Positions 1 through 8,699 of a stretch of DNA of 52,722 nt are shown here, piece after piece (position 1 is the stretch's first letter; each line of letters starts with the position of its first letter). This DNA is from Pyrolobus sp964613695. GTDB lineage: Archaea; Thermoproteota; Thermoprotei_A; Sulfolobales; Pyrodictiaceae. The notes under the pieces were generated by a model. The model made no database searches. It saw only the letters and a list, made by a program, of their open reading frames with translations, and was not told the origin of the DNA. The stretch covers positions 1 through 52,722 of the forward strand of contig CAZTIR010000004.1 of the NCBI GenBank assembly GCA_964613695.1, read 5' to 3'. A program made the position numbers and the translations under genes.

Positions 1-1100
1 ACGTAATCGCCTAGGCTGTAGCGTATGAGCGGCATCGTGTAGTGGTAGAGTAGAGATGCTATGAGCTCTCCGCGCTCGCCCTCGCCAGCGGGCTCGCCGG
101 TGGGCTTATCCTCGTAGCTCCCGGGCGCTATCACATCGAATATCTCCACGTCCTCGTAGATGAGGAGCGTGCCCGGCGCGTCCGGGGGCTCGACGGCGAT
201 GTGGCCGTCGGTGGTGCCCCAGATGCTTAGAATCTTCTCGACGTTCGGGTGGACCTCCATCAGCTTCTTCTTAGTGTTCTCCGCGGCGGCGCCGCCGTGG
301 AGCAGGAGCACGCGGAAGGGCGTCTCCCAGCCCTCCTCCTTAGCCATCTCGCCTATGAGCCTGTGCAGCCAGGGGGTGGTGGCGAAGACGTCAACCTTCC
401 ACAGCTTCAGTATGAGCATGTGCCTCTCCTTCCAGGTGAAGAAGGTCTCGCCGCCGCCCGCGATCGCGGTGGCGCCGCACCTCCACATAGCGGTCTCGAC
501 GAGCGGCGGGCCCCAGGAGTAGAAGCCGCTCATGTTCAGGTAGTTGGCGTACACGACGCCGGGCTTCACATCCGCGAAGGTCCATAGGTAGCGGGCCTGC
601 AGCTCCTCGAAGTAGTCTAGCTCGAGCCTACCCCACCCCTGGAACGTGGGCATGCCCGTGGAGCCGGAGGTGGCGCCAACGAAGTGAATGTACTTGGCGA
701 GCTCGGGTACCATTATGGAGCCGTAGGGTGGGTTACTGCTCTGATCCCTCCTCAGATCCTTCTTGGTGAGGACCGGGATCTTGACAACATCCCTCCAGTC
801 CTTTATCATGCTCGGGTGGAAGCCCTTGCTCTTCCAGAAGCGGCGGTAGAAGGGCGAGTTCTCCCAAGCCCACCATACTATCTGCTTGAGCCTCTGAGTC
901 TTAATCTTCTCGAGCTCCTCGCGAGGAAGGGTGAGAATGCGCTTGTTCCAGAGCTTCTCGTCGCGGCGTGGAGGGTAATCAGTCCTTATGAAGCCCTGCC
1001 TCCTAAGCTCCTCGTGAATAGCCTGATAGTAGCCTAGGGGTGTGGCTGGGCCAAGCGTCCAGGCCAAGGAAGCGCCCCGCCTCGTGTAAAGAAATCCCAT
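1..1100 (-). CDS. Phenylacetate-CoA ligase-family AMP-forming acyl-CoA synthetase (C-terminus cut off)
   Basis: Reading the minus strand from an ATG at 1100 gives one open frame to the window edge, 366 residues, with the C-terminal domain missing. The adenylate-forming signature TSGSTGMP lies at residues 144-151, and the downstream segments SIWGTTDGHIAVE and LIRYSLGDYV are typical of the PaaK branch. These enzymes activate an aryl or other carboxylate to its CoA thioester in the cytoplasm using ATP. The substrate cannot be told from sequence, and no phenylacetate pathway genes are nearby. A TATA-like element sits about 26 nt upstream of the ATG, so the mRNA is probably leaderless. The gene follows the PhoH gene by 39 nt on the same strand but appears to have its own promoter. 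Confidence 0.88.
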   Translation of the reverse strand, partial: MGFLYTRRGASLAWTLGPATPLGYYQAIHEELRRQGFIRTDYPPRRDEKLWNKRILTLPREELEKIKTQRLKQIVWWAWENSPFYRRFWKSKGFHPSMIKDWRDVVKIPVLTKKDLRRDQSSNPPYGSIMVPELAKYIHFVGATSGSTGMPTFQGWGRLELDYFEELQARYLWTFADVKPGVVYANYLNMSGFYSWGPPLVETAMWRCGATAIAGGGETFFTWKERHMLILKLWKVDVFATTPWLHRLIGEMAKEEGWETPFRVLLLHGGAAAENTKKKLMEVHPNVEKILSIWGTTDGHIAVEPPDAPGTLLIYEDVEIFDVIAPGSYEDKPTGEPAGEGERGELIASLLYHYTMPLIRYSLGDY

Positions 1101-1121
1101 AATAAAAGGTTCTAGAGGAGT

Positions 1122-1131
1122 GTTTTTTAAC
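1122..1131 (-). promoter_or_regulatory. TATA box for the PaaK-like gene
   Basis: On the minus strand the sequence reads GTTAAAAAAC, centred about 26 nt before the ATG at 1100. This is the distance expected between an archaeal TATA box and the transcription start, implying a leaderless mRNA. It lies in the 39-nt gap after the PhoH stop codon. Confidence 0.6.
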
Positions 1132-1139
1132 CCGTCCCT

Positions 1140-2312
1140 CTAGCGGCGTCTCCTCCTACGCCGCCCCTCTTCCTCCTCCTCGGCGACCTCGAAGGCTCTT
1201 ATACCGACGCCCATCAGCTTCCTGAACACAGAGTCTACGAACTTCACGTAGAAGCCCCGCTGGCCTACAAAGGCGCCGAACTCGTCGCTCCTAACCCATA
1301 TCGCTAGCTCTGGGCCCTTGAAGTCCACGTCCTCGATGTGCTTGTATATCCAGCTCGTCGGGTGTATAGCCCTAATCATGTTGATGAAGCTGCTGCGCAG
1401 GTCGCTCGTCAGCTCGACGGCCCTGAGCTTCAACTCCGTGTCCTCCTCCATCTTCTCGATCCTCTCGCCTCCGCGGCCAACCAGCCTGCCCAGATAGCCC
1501 TCCTTCACTATGATAAGCGCGTCTGGGACGTGCTCGCTCTTTATCTCGAACCTCTTCTTCTCCTCCACGAACTCCACGACAGTTATCACGTCGGCGTCGG
1601 GTGCGTGCACCCTAGCCGACTCTATGATCTTCTTCTCCACCTCGTTCAACGGCCTATTCCTCATCCTCAGCTCCAGGAGGAGCCTGATACCCCTCCTGGC
1701 GCCAGGCCTCACGATGTCCTTGAAGCCTAGGTCTACTACCTTAGCCTTCTCCTCTCCGAGGAGAACCTCGCGTATCATGGTGGCGCCGTCTCTCTCCATG
1801 TGCGGGGGCTTCTGGAAGACCGGGTCACCCGCTATGATGAACTTGCTGTTCCTACCAATCCTCATCATTATCTCTACGCTCGTCTCCGGGGGCACGTTCT
1901 GAGCATCGTCCAGGAAGATTATCGCGTCGTCGAAGGTCCTGCCTCGGAGGTAGTGGGTGTCGGCGAACATCACCCTACCCTCCTGTATCAGCTTCTCGAC
2001 CTCCTTCCAGTCTATGAACTCGCCGAGAATGTCGCGCAGGTAGGCCGAGACGAACTCGTAGTACTGGGGCCCCAGCTCCTGCGCGGTCAGCTCCTTGCCG
2101 GTCACGATGTCCACGACGGGCCTCGATATGATGAGCTTCCGGTACTTCCCCTCGAGAACCGCATCGAGGCCGGTTAGCACGCTGAACAGGCTCTTGCCGG
2201 TGCCGGTGGGGCCGAACAACCCGACTATCTCGTACTCGTCGCTCGTGAGGGCCTCGAGCATCTCCTTCTGCCCGTCACTCATTGGCTTAAGCTTCTCCAG
2301 TAGAGCACCCAT
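1140..2312 (-). CDS. PhoH-like P-loop ATPase with C-terminal KH domain
   Basis: 390 residues. Walker A GPTGTGKS lies near residues 34-41 and a Walker B-like FLDDAQN near 133-139, followed by IIAGDP, the usual PhoH/RecA-like order. A KH RNA-binding core with GRLVGRGGERI lies around residues 265-280, and the protein ends in an Arg-rich tail. PhoH-KH proteins are widespread in archaea and presumed to act on RNA in an ATP-dependent way; the exact role is not established. An upstream GTG (2339) would add nine residues, but the ATG at 2312 has GGAGG about nine nt upstream and is preferred. A TATA-like TTGATAAGG near 2362-2370 could drive it. Confidence 0.88.
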   Translation of the reverse strand: MGALLEKLKPMSDGQKEMLEALTSDEYEIVGLFGPTGTGKSLFSVLTGLDAVLEGKYRKLIISRPVVDIVTGKELTAQELGPQYYEFVSAYLRDILGEFIDWKEVEKLIQEGRVMFADTHYLRGRTFDDAIIFLDDAQNVPPETSVEIMMRIGRNSKFIIAGDPVFQKPPHMERDGATMIREVLLGEEKAKVVDLGFKDIVRPGARRGIRLLLELRMRNRPLNEVEKKIIESARVHAPDADVITVVEFVEEKKRFEIKSEHVPDALIIVKEGYLGRLVGRGGERIEKMEEDTELKLRAVELTSDLRSSFINMIRAIHPTSWIYKHIEDVDFKGPELAIWVRSDEFGAFVGQRGFYVKFVDSVFRKLMGVGIRAFEVAEEEEEGRRRRRRR

Positions 2313-2440
2313 CGCTAGCACACCCCTCCACGTGCGCACTATGCTGTATCACGCAGAGGCCTTATCAAGACAACCTTCAAGAGAGCCGGGAGGAGCTCGG
2401 AGAGTATTATGAGGGAAAAAGGCGTGAAGGTACCGGAGTC

Positions 2441-5400
2441 TTAGTGGGTTATCCTCTTCTTGAGGCCGCGGGGCCACCACGCGCTCCTACCGAGCATCGC
2501 GACTACTAGCGGCGTGAAGAGGTATGACGCCATTAGACCCGCTAGGAGTATTGTGATTCCGAGTATGAAGCCCATCTCCTGCATACCCGTGGTGCTGCTG
2601 GCTAGCATCGAGAGGTATGCGCTTGCGACCACGAAGGCAAGGCCTAGTATGAAGAGGCCCACCGCTCCCACGGCCCTCGGTATAGCCTTCTCGACGTCGC
2701 AGTTGCTCCTCTGGCACTCCTCTAGAGCACGCGCTAGGAAGAAGCTGTTATAGTCCATGCCGACGCCCATCACAGCCACGAGTGCTACTATGTGGAGGAA
2801 CCATACTACCGGTTTTCCTAGGAGCCACTGGAAGAGAAGCACACCTATCATTATGCCNNNNNNNNNNNNNNNNNNNNNNNNNNNNNNNNNNNNNNNNNNN
2901 NNNNNNNNNNNNNNNNNNNNNNNNNNNNNNNNNNNNNNNNNNNNNNNNNNNNNNNNNCCACGAATATCGGGTCGGTTACCCCGGGCATGTACTGCTTCTT
3001 GAGCACGTTGAATGCCTTCACTGCCTCCGCGTTGGAGGGGAGCATTAGCATCATGTCATGGCTCCCGTGGAAGTTGACGTAGAAGTAGCCTGCTACGAGG
3101 AAGAGGAGTATCATAACACCCACGACCAGCCAGTGGCGGCGCACTAGGCTGCTGGCAACCCTGCTGACCCTGCCCACGTGCCTCTCCGGGCTAGGCCTCC
3201 TGGGCCACCAGAACCACCTCCTACCCCCGAGCACCGCTAGCAACGCCGGGACGAGGGTTAGGCTCGCGAGCGCGGTGGCCGCGACGGCCACTGGTATGAC
3301 CTCGCCGAGGCTGCGTAGGAAAGCCAGATCCCACCCGAGCAGGAGGCTCGCAAAGCCTATGATTACCGTCAGGGCGCTGGCTACTATAGCGGGGCCGGCG
3401 GTTCTCAACGCCACCTCTACAGCGCGCCTCGGGTTATGCTCTATGGCCATCTCCTCCCTGAACCTGTGCACCAGGTAGCCTGCATAATCGGCTCCTAGAC
3501 CGAGGGCCGTTGTTATCATCAGCGCTTGCGCCTCGTTGGTAACCTCCAGGATGCCGAACTTGGCGCCAAGGTAGACTAGGGCGCCGCCGAGTATGACGCC
3601 GAGCCCTATACCGATGTAGGGCAGGAGTACGGCCAGGAGGCTCTCGAGTATCACGAGCAGTACTATGAATGTCGCGGCCTCGCTTATCCTACTCGTCTTC
3701 TCCGTATCGTGTATGGCGTACTCCCTAACCTGCTTCAAGAGTATGTCACGCCCCGTATAATACACCCGGAAGCCGTCAACGTAGTCGCGTAGGGTGTCGT
3801 TGACAAGCCTAGCAGCCTCTAGCGTGCTCCTACTCCTCTCCTCCCCCGAGGCGCCACTCGGGGAGAACATTATGAGGAAGCCCTTGAGGTCGCTAGCCAC
3901 TAGCATACCACGACTCTCGTTCAATACCCTAGGCGCAACCTCGCCCAGCAGGAGCTTGGTCGCTACAAGCCTGGCCGCCTTCTCGAGGCTAGTCTCGTTC
4001 CTAGCCACGGCGATAGCCTCGTCGACTAGTAGTCTAGTAGCCCACTCTGGTAGACTCCCGGCTCTGCTCTTCACACCCTTCTCGAGAGCCTCACGTATAA
4101 GGCTCCAGACGTCACCCTCGCCTAGCGAACCCCTCTTGCACAGGATCCCGACCGCGTCACCGACTAGGCTGCGGGCCTCGGGCGGGGCGCGGCGGAGAGC
4201 CTCCTCCCTGAACATCTTGCAGAAGAACTGGTGCTCCTTCTCCGGGTGTAGTATCAGCTCGGCTAGCATCGAGGCGGTTATGTTGAAGCCCCTCCTGGCG
4301 GCCTCGCGGGAGGCGCTCTCCGCGACTATGAGGGCCGCGAGCGTCTTGTTCGAGGCTATTAGGCCCCTAGCGTCGGGGTCGTAGCGCTGCAGCAGCTCGG
4401 CTACGAGCCTAGCCTGCCTGGCTCCCATGAGCTTAGAGGCTTCGCTGACAACAAGCTGTAGCGCCTTCTCTCTCAGCTCCTCGCGGCTCGGCGGCCTACC
4501 CTCAACCACCCTGGAGACCAGCCAGTCCACCAGGCTCTTTGGCAGCTTCCTTATCCTCTCGCCGCCCTTCTCCATCAACAACTTCTCGATAACCTGGGCG
4601 AGTAGCGTGGAGTTGCGCGCTAACACCCCGGTTGCATCGGGGTCGTACAAGCGGACCACCGGGACTAGTTTAGCCGCCTTCGGCATCCTCTCCTCCAGCA
4701 TGGTTTTGACCAGGGTGTATGCCATGTCTACGATCTTCTCTCTACTCGTCTCGTTCAGGGCGACAAGCCTAGCCACCTCGTCGACGATGACGGGGGGTAT
4801 GCTCGTGTTCACCCTCGCAACCATCGCCTTCACTAGCTGCGCCGCAGCCGTGACCGCGAGCGTCCAGTTATGCGCGAGTAGAGCCTCCAGCCTGGGGTCG
4901 TAACGCGCTAGGAGAACGGCAACCTGTTGCTCCATGCCGCGCAGCGCTGGCATCCTCCTGGCCGCGAGGCTGGCCACAGCCATGTAGACGTCGGTGGCGT
5001 TGAGCCTCCCCTCTACAGCCTCCTCGGCCAGCCTACGGGCCACGTCGCGTGCAATACCCCTAGCCTCTAGGCCCTTGGCGAGCATGGAAACCGTTATACT
5101 CTTGTAACTCGATGCTATGGACTCAGCAGCTCTCCTAGCCACACCCTCTACTATGTTAAGCACCTCAAGCTGGGTCTTGGCTGCTAGCCTCGGATCTAGG
5201 CTGTAGAGTAGTGTTAGGCTTGTAATGTTCTCGAACCTCTTGACCGCTATGAGAGTCTCGTTGAACGCGTGGATGTAGACTGGTAGTAGTTTAGCTGCCG
5301 CGGGGTTCCTCCTGCTGAGCGTGGCATTGTACATCTTAGCCGCTATGAGCAGGGAGGCTTGGTCAGGGTCTAGCCCCTTCTCTACGAGACTCTTCACGCC

Positions 5401-6339
5401 CATCCATGCTTCGAGCGCCAGCCTCGCGGGCAGCGGGGCGAGCCTCGGGTTGATTCTGGTTAGGTTGGTGTACTTAGCGTAGAGCGTGTAGTTCCCGTTG
5501 AAGGCTTCTAGGTAGCGGTATGCGCGGCTAACCTGCCACCATTCGAGAGCCAAGCCCTCCTCTAGCATCTCGTCTAGCGTTCTATTCGAGAGCACCGAGG
5601 CCAGTCTCTTGGCGGAGCCTAGTAGCGTGGCCGCAAGCTCTGCGGATTTCGCGTCGAGCGTCGCAAGCCCCCGAGCAGTTTGATTTATCCTGGCTGCGAG
5701 GATCGCAATCCTCTCTGTCGCGTTTACGACTGCGAGATCCACCATTCTCAAGCCCTTGGCGAGCATGAGCGTCGCGTTCTCAAGAGCCAGTAGCCCCTTG
5801 TAGGCGGCCGCGTAGCCCTCATCCGCTTTCATCAAGCCCGTCGTGGCGTTCCTCAGCGCCGCGATCATCTTGGTAATGTTCCGCTCGGCTATCCTGTAGG
5901 TCTCGTTTAGCTTGAGTAGGGCTGTGTAGGCCTGCCTAGCGCCCATGGCGGAGGCGTTGACGGCCTTGAGCATGGCGGTGTAGAGCGTCTCGTTGATACC
6001 CGCTAGTATGACTGGGACGCTTACAAGGTTGGAGCCTAGGTGTTTCTCATTAAACGTCTTGTTGTACTCGTAGCCCCACTCGACCAGCTTCAGCAACGTC
6101 TCGTTGTCGCCTAAGTCGGGGCCCTCGACTATAATAACCGCGGGGGAGCCGCCCGCGCCCTTAATCCTCTCTAGCAGCTTCTCAGCCTCCTGGGGCTCCG
6201 TGTTGGAGGGTAGCGAGTATTGCACGGTCTTCACGACGTTGTGTAGCTGGGCGAAGAGGGGTAGCGCCACGAGCACCAATACTATCCACGCTGCTATGAC
6301 GAGCCATGGGTGATTGGCGATGAACCTGGCTGCTCCCAT
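2441..6339 (-). CDS. MMPL/RND-superfamily membrane protein with very large extracytoplasmic domain (interrupted by assembly gap)
   Basis: A predicted secondary transporter or lipid exporter. TM1 (WLVIAAWIVLVLVALPLF) is followed by about 850 residues of mostly helical extracytoplasmic sequence with many N-x-S/T sites, then a five-helix bundle including the family segment TTALGLGADYAGYLVHRFREE, then TM7. After the Ns the C-terminal bundle resumes with VGMDYNSFFLARALEE and ends at the stop. The second porter domain and TM8/9 are absent, so the real gap must exceed the 99 Ns. The large domain contains a recurring YDPxAxGLLAxNxTL motif near residues 376, 476, 561 and 649. The start chosen is the ATG at 6339, preceded by GGTGAG; an ATG at 6396 is also in frame. 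It is divergent from the PadR regulator, which probably controls it. Confidence 0.85.
2859..2957. other. Assembly gap (99 Ns) inside the MMPL gene
   Basis: A run of 99 N characters. The two flanks of the MMPL gene are in different frames across this length, and a whole porter domain plus about two membrane helices are missing. The N count is therefore a placeholder rather than a measured size. Confidence 0.99.
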
Positions 6340-6452
6340 CTGCTCACCTATCGGGCGGCGACACCTCGGGGGGTGATATCTCGGTTTCCGAGGCACATGT
6401 ATAGCTTAGAGCCTTGGATACTATGATTAGTGGTGGGGCGAGGAGGGTTAGT

Positions 6453-6929
6453 GTGGCCGCGCGTGAAGAGACTAGCGAGCTACGCGTCGTGGAGCCTCGG
6501 GCGAAGTACCTTGTCCTACTCCTGCTAGCAGAGGGGCCTAAGACGGGCTACGAGCTCCTCAAGAGCATTAGGAGCTTGTTGGCCGAGGCGGGTAGGGGTG
6601 TAAGCCCAGGCACCATCTACCCCCTCCTAAAGAGCCTCGAGGAGAGCGGTTGCATAGAGCTCGTGGAAGAGCAGAGAGAGGGTAGGAGGAGGAAGGTGTA
6701 TCGCCTCACCGCCAAGGGGGCCCGGATGCTAGCCCAAATGGCCGTCAAGGGCTTGGCCATAGTCGAGGCTCTCCTACACCTGCACCTCCGTGCAGCCGAG
6801 AAGCTGAAAGCCTCTACACACTGCTTTGACCGCGAGCTTGTGAGGGAGATTGTAGACCGGCTTAGGGTTATAGAGGAGTTGACTAGGAGGATACGCGAGC
6901 GTATCGAGTCCAGCCTGGCAGAGGGGTGA
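6453..6929 (+). CDS. PadR-family transcriptional regulator
   Basis: 158 residues from a GTG. The PadR winged helix is clear: LVLLLLAEGPKTGYELLKSI near the N-terminus, then SPGTIYPLLKSLEESGCIEL and the wing GRRRKVYRLTAKG, followed by a helical dimerisation tail. PadR proteins are mostly repressors of neighbouring transport genes. This one is divergently oriented to the MMPL gene, with about 110 nt between starts, so control of that transporter is likely. GTG 6453 has AGGAGG six nt upstream; in-frame ATG 6423 and TTG 6414 lie further up without a ribosome site. Its stop codon falls inside the C box of the sRNA that begins at 6922. Confidence 0.87.
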   Translation: MAAREETSELRVVEPRAKYLVLLLLAEGPKTGYELLKSIRSLLAEAGRGVSPGTIYPLLKSLEESGCIELVEEQREGRRRKVYRLTAKGARMLAQMAVKGLAIVEALLHLHLRAAEKLKASTHCFDRELVREIVDRLRVIEELTRRIRERIESSLAEG

Positions 6930-6982
6930 TGTGACGTCGGGTCCGTCTGAGGAGCGTGATGAGCGAGGGCGAGACTGACCCT
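6922..6982 (+). ncRNA. Box C/D guide sRNA
   Basis: Order of elements: 5' stem AGGG (6922-6925), C box GTGATGT (6926-6932), 14-nt guide (6933-6946), D' CTGA (6947-6950), spacer GGAGC, C' GTGATGA (6956-6962), 12-nt guide GCGAGGGCGAGA (6963-6974), D CTGA (6975-6978), 3' stem CCCT (6979-6982). Box order, guide lengths and the pairing ends match archaeal C/D sRNAs that direct fibrillarin-dependent 2'-O-methylation. By the D+5 rule the predicted targets are the G in UCUC-G-CCCUCGC and the A in ACGG-A-CCCGACG. I did not recognise the target sites. The RNA overlaps the end of padR and the last bases of convergent trpA. Confidence 0.82.
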
Positions 6983-7730
6983 AGCCGGTCGAGTGCACAG
7001 CCTCGTATATGCTGCAGGCGAGCTTCCTACCCTGCTCGAGGCCCTGCTCTCTCACGGCCTTTATTATCGCGGAGCCCACGACGACGGCGTCGGCGCCAAC
7101 CTCTATCAGCCTCCTCGCCGTACCCGGGTCGCGTATTGCGAAGCCCGCCAGGAGGTAGGTGTCGCCTATCAGCTTCTTCGCGAGCTTAACGTTCTTCTCT
7201 ACTGCTATCGGCAGCTTCACCCCCGTGGCAGGCTGCAGCCCTAGGTAGACGAAGAGTGGGCGTAGAGAGGCGTAGGTTATCAGCCAGCGGTGCGGGAACC
7301 TGCTCGAGGCGAAGAAGCAGGGTTTGAGGCCCACCCTCTCAGACTCATCGACATACAGCCAGAGCTTGTCCGGGTGCTCGAAGGGCAGGTCCGGGTAGAG
7401 GATGCACGAGGCTCCGGCGGAAGCAGCCTCCTCGTGAAACTCTCTAAGATGATCGAGGTGATCGCTCATATACGCCATCACGATCCGCGGCTTGCTCAGC
7501 TCCATGCTGGAGAGGAGCCTCAGAGCCTCACGCCAATCCTTAACACCCCTGAGGGCCTCCGAGTGCGTCTCTCGTATCGTGGGCCCATCGTAGATGGGGC
7601 GCGGCGTCGGGATACCAAACTCGAAGAAGTCGGCGCAGCTCGACAGGGCGCCCACAATCTCCCTAAACCTCTCCCGCGTAGGCCACCCTATCGTAAGGTA
7701 TATCGAGAATCCTGGGCGCGCGAGCGTAAT
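6981..7730 (-). CDS. trpA: Tryptophan synthase alpha chain
   Basis: Splits indole-3-glycerol phosphate to indole and glyceraldehyde-3-phosphate, and works with TrpB. The catalytic Glu is in FEFGIP (residue 37 of the extended form) and the catalytic Asp in YDGPTI (residue 48). The phosphate-binding end is DAVVVGSAIIKAV. The first canonical start in frame is a GTG at 7655, but conserved TrpA sequence, GFSIYLTIGWPTRERFREI, continues in frame upstream and covers the first strand of the TIM barrel. No ATG/GTG/TTG exists between there and an upstream TAA. I therefore extend to an ATT at 7730, giving 249 residues, a normal TrpA length. No other trp gene is present in the window. Confidence 0.9.
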   Translation of the reverse strand: MTLARPGFSIYLTIGWPTRERFREIVGALSSCADFFEFGIPTPRPIYDGPTIRETHSEALRGVKDWREALRLLSSMELSKPRIVMAYMSDHLDHLREFHEEAASAGASCILYPDLPFEHPDKLWLYVDESERVGLKPCFFASSRFPHRWLITYASLRPLFVYLGLQPATGVKLPIAVEKNVKLAKKLIGDTYLLAGFAIRDPGTARRLIEVGADAVVVGSAIIKAVREQGLEQGRKLACSIYEAVHSTG

Positions 7731-7768
7731 GGCTTATCGCCCTAGGTGTGCGTGGGTACGGGTTCCAG

Positions 7769-7777
7769 GTTAAAATG
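7769..7777 (-). promoter_or_regulatory. TATA box for trpA
   Basis: Minus-strand CATTTTAAC centred about 43 nt before the ATT at 7730, predicting a leader of about 17 nt. A start at GTG 7655 would instead need a leader of about 90 nt. The 7731-8038 interval otherwise holds only the divergent MBF1 promoter and no gene that I can see. Confidence 0.5.
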
Positions 7778-7974
7778 AGCGGCTCGGCATAGGCGAGGAA
7801 ACCGGGCTCGTCACGACTCCGCCTACCCTCGGCTCCTCACCGCCCATCGAACCCCCTTACACAACCCCGGGGGTTTATCCGGGCGGTCCTCTAGCCTCGC
7901 TACGGGGCTGTGAGGAGCTACCCGTCGAGTATCCGAGGCGGTGAGGCTGCTGGGCCCTTGCCGAGCCCCTCCCC

Positions 7975-7983
7975 GTTTATACC
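7975..7983 (+). promoter_or_regulatory. TATA box for the MBF1 gene
   Basis: CGTTTATACC at about 7974-7983 is centred about 26 nt before position 8005. It would give either a leaderless GTG start at 8009 or a 34-nt leader to the preferred GTG at 8039. Confidence 0.5.
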
Positions 7984-8038
7984 CTAGAGCCTGGTATCTA
8001 TCGAACTGGTGCCGGGGTTGCCCTCGCGTAGGAGACAG

Positions 8039-8656
8039 GTGATCTATTGCGAGATGTGCGGGGCTCCGATAGAGGGAGAGCCCTACGTCATATACGTCGA
8101 GGGCACAGAGATGTACGTCTGTGAGCGCTGCTACTACAAGTACATCAGCAGGGCTAGGAGCGGCGCTGCTGATGTGCCCATGAGGGCTCAGCTGACGGGC
8201 ATCGAGAAGAGGAGCAGCACGAGCACTACGGCCTCGAGGCCTGCGACGAGCTACACCACCATGCCGCGGCGCTCGGCGGCAACACCCCCCAGACCCTCCA
8301 GGAGCGGCGCGAGCACCGCTAGGAGGAGCAGCGTTGTGGATAAGCTTGCCGAGAGGTACGAGGTTGTGCCGGACTATGCTGAGAGGGTGAGGAGGGCTAG
8401 AGAGAGGCTCGGCATGAGCCAAGAGGAGCTAGCGATAAGGGTGAAGGAGAGGGTCAACGTGATTAAGAGGATTGAGGCTGGGACTCTGACGCCAACCGTC
8501 GACCTGGCGAGGCGTCTGGAGAAGGTGCTCGGCATCAAGCTGCTCGAGCCGGTTGTCGAGGAGGAGGGGTTTACCAGCGAGAGGCCCGCTAGGAGGAGGC
8601 GGCGCGACGAGTTCGAGCTCACACTCGGCGATATAGTCGAGATTAGGGAGGAGTAG
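8039..8656 (+). CDS. Archaeal MBF1-type zinc-ribbon HTH protein
   Basis: 205 residues. An N-terminal zinc ribbon (Cys4, Cys7, Cys28, Cys31 in CEMC and CERC) is followed by a Ser/Thr/Ala/Arg-rich linker. A cro/C1-type helix-turn-helix follows, with RARERLGMSQEELAIRVKE and IEAGTLTPTVDLARRLEKVLG. This is the architecture of archaeal multiprotein bridging factor 1, which associates with the ribosome or transcription machinery; its precise job in archaea is unsettled. The GTG at 8039 is chosen because homologues begin just before CEMC and GGAG lies four nt upstream; an in-frame GTG at 8009 is the alternative. TFE follows 43 nt downstream on the same strand. Confidence 0.88.
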   Translation: MIYCEMCGAPIEGEPYVIYVEGTEMYVCERCYYKYISRARSGAADVPMRAQLTGIEKRSSTSTTASRPATSYTTMPRRSAATPPRPSRSGASTARRSSVVDKLAERYEVVPDYAERVRRARERLGMSQEELAIRVKERVNVIKRIEAGTLTPTVDLARRLEKVLGIKLLEPVVEEEGFTSERPARRRRRDEFELTLGDIVEIREE

Positions 8657-8665
8657 GCTTTATCC
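8656..8665 (+). promoter_or_regulatory. TATA box for the TFE operon
   Basis: GGCTTTATCC lies about 38 nt before the TFE ATG at 8700 and predicts a leader of roughly 13 nt that contains GAGGG as ribosome site. The TFE operon may therefore have a promoter separate from MBF1. Confidence 0.45.
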
Positions 8666-8699
8666 AGAACCCTTCGCCCCCCTTAAACTGAGGGCGCCC

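Noticed and set aside
684..1037. 117-residue plus-strand frame opposite the PaaK-like gene
   Set aside because: Shadow of the minus-strand gene; no family resemblance.
3794..4384. 196-residue plus-strand Ser/Leu-rich frame within the MMPL gene
   Set aside because: Antisense shadow with the low-complexity composition typical of the opposite strand of GC-rich genes.
7820..7870. tRNA-like GGTTCGA on the minus strand
   Set aside because: No T-arm pairing, anticodon arm or acceptor stem could be built around it.
7741..7870. Minus-strand GTGACGA with CCGA, possible C/D sRNA upstream of trpA
   Set aside because: Only one plausible C-type box, no CTGA and no terminal stem; the spacing is wrong.
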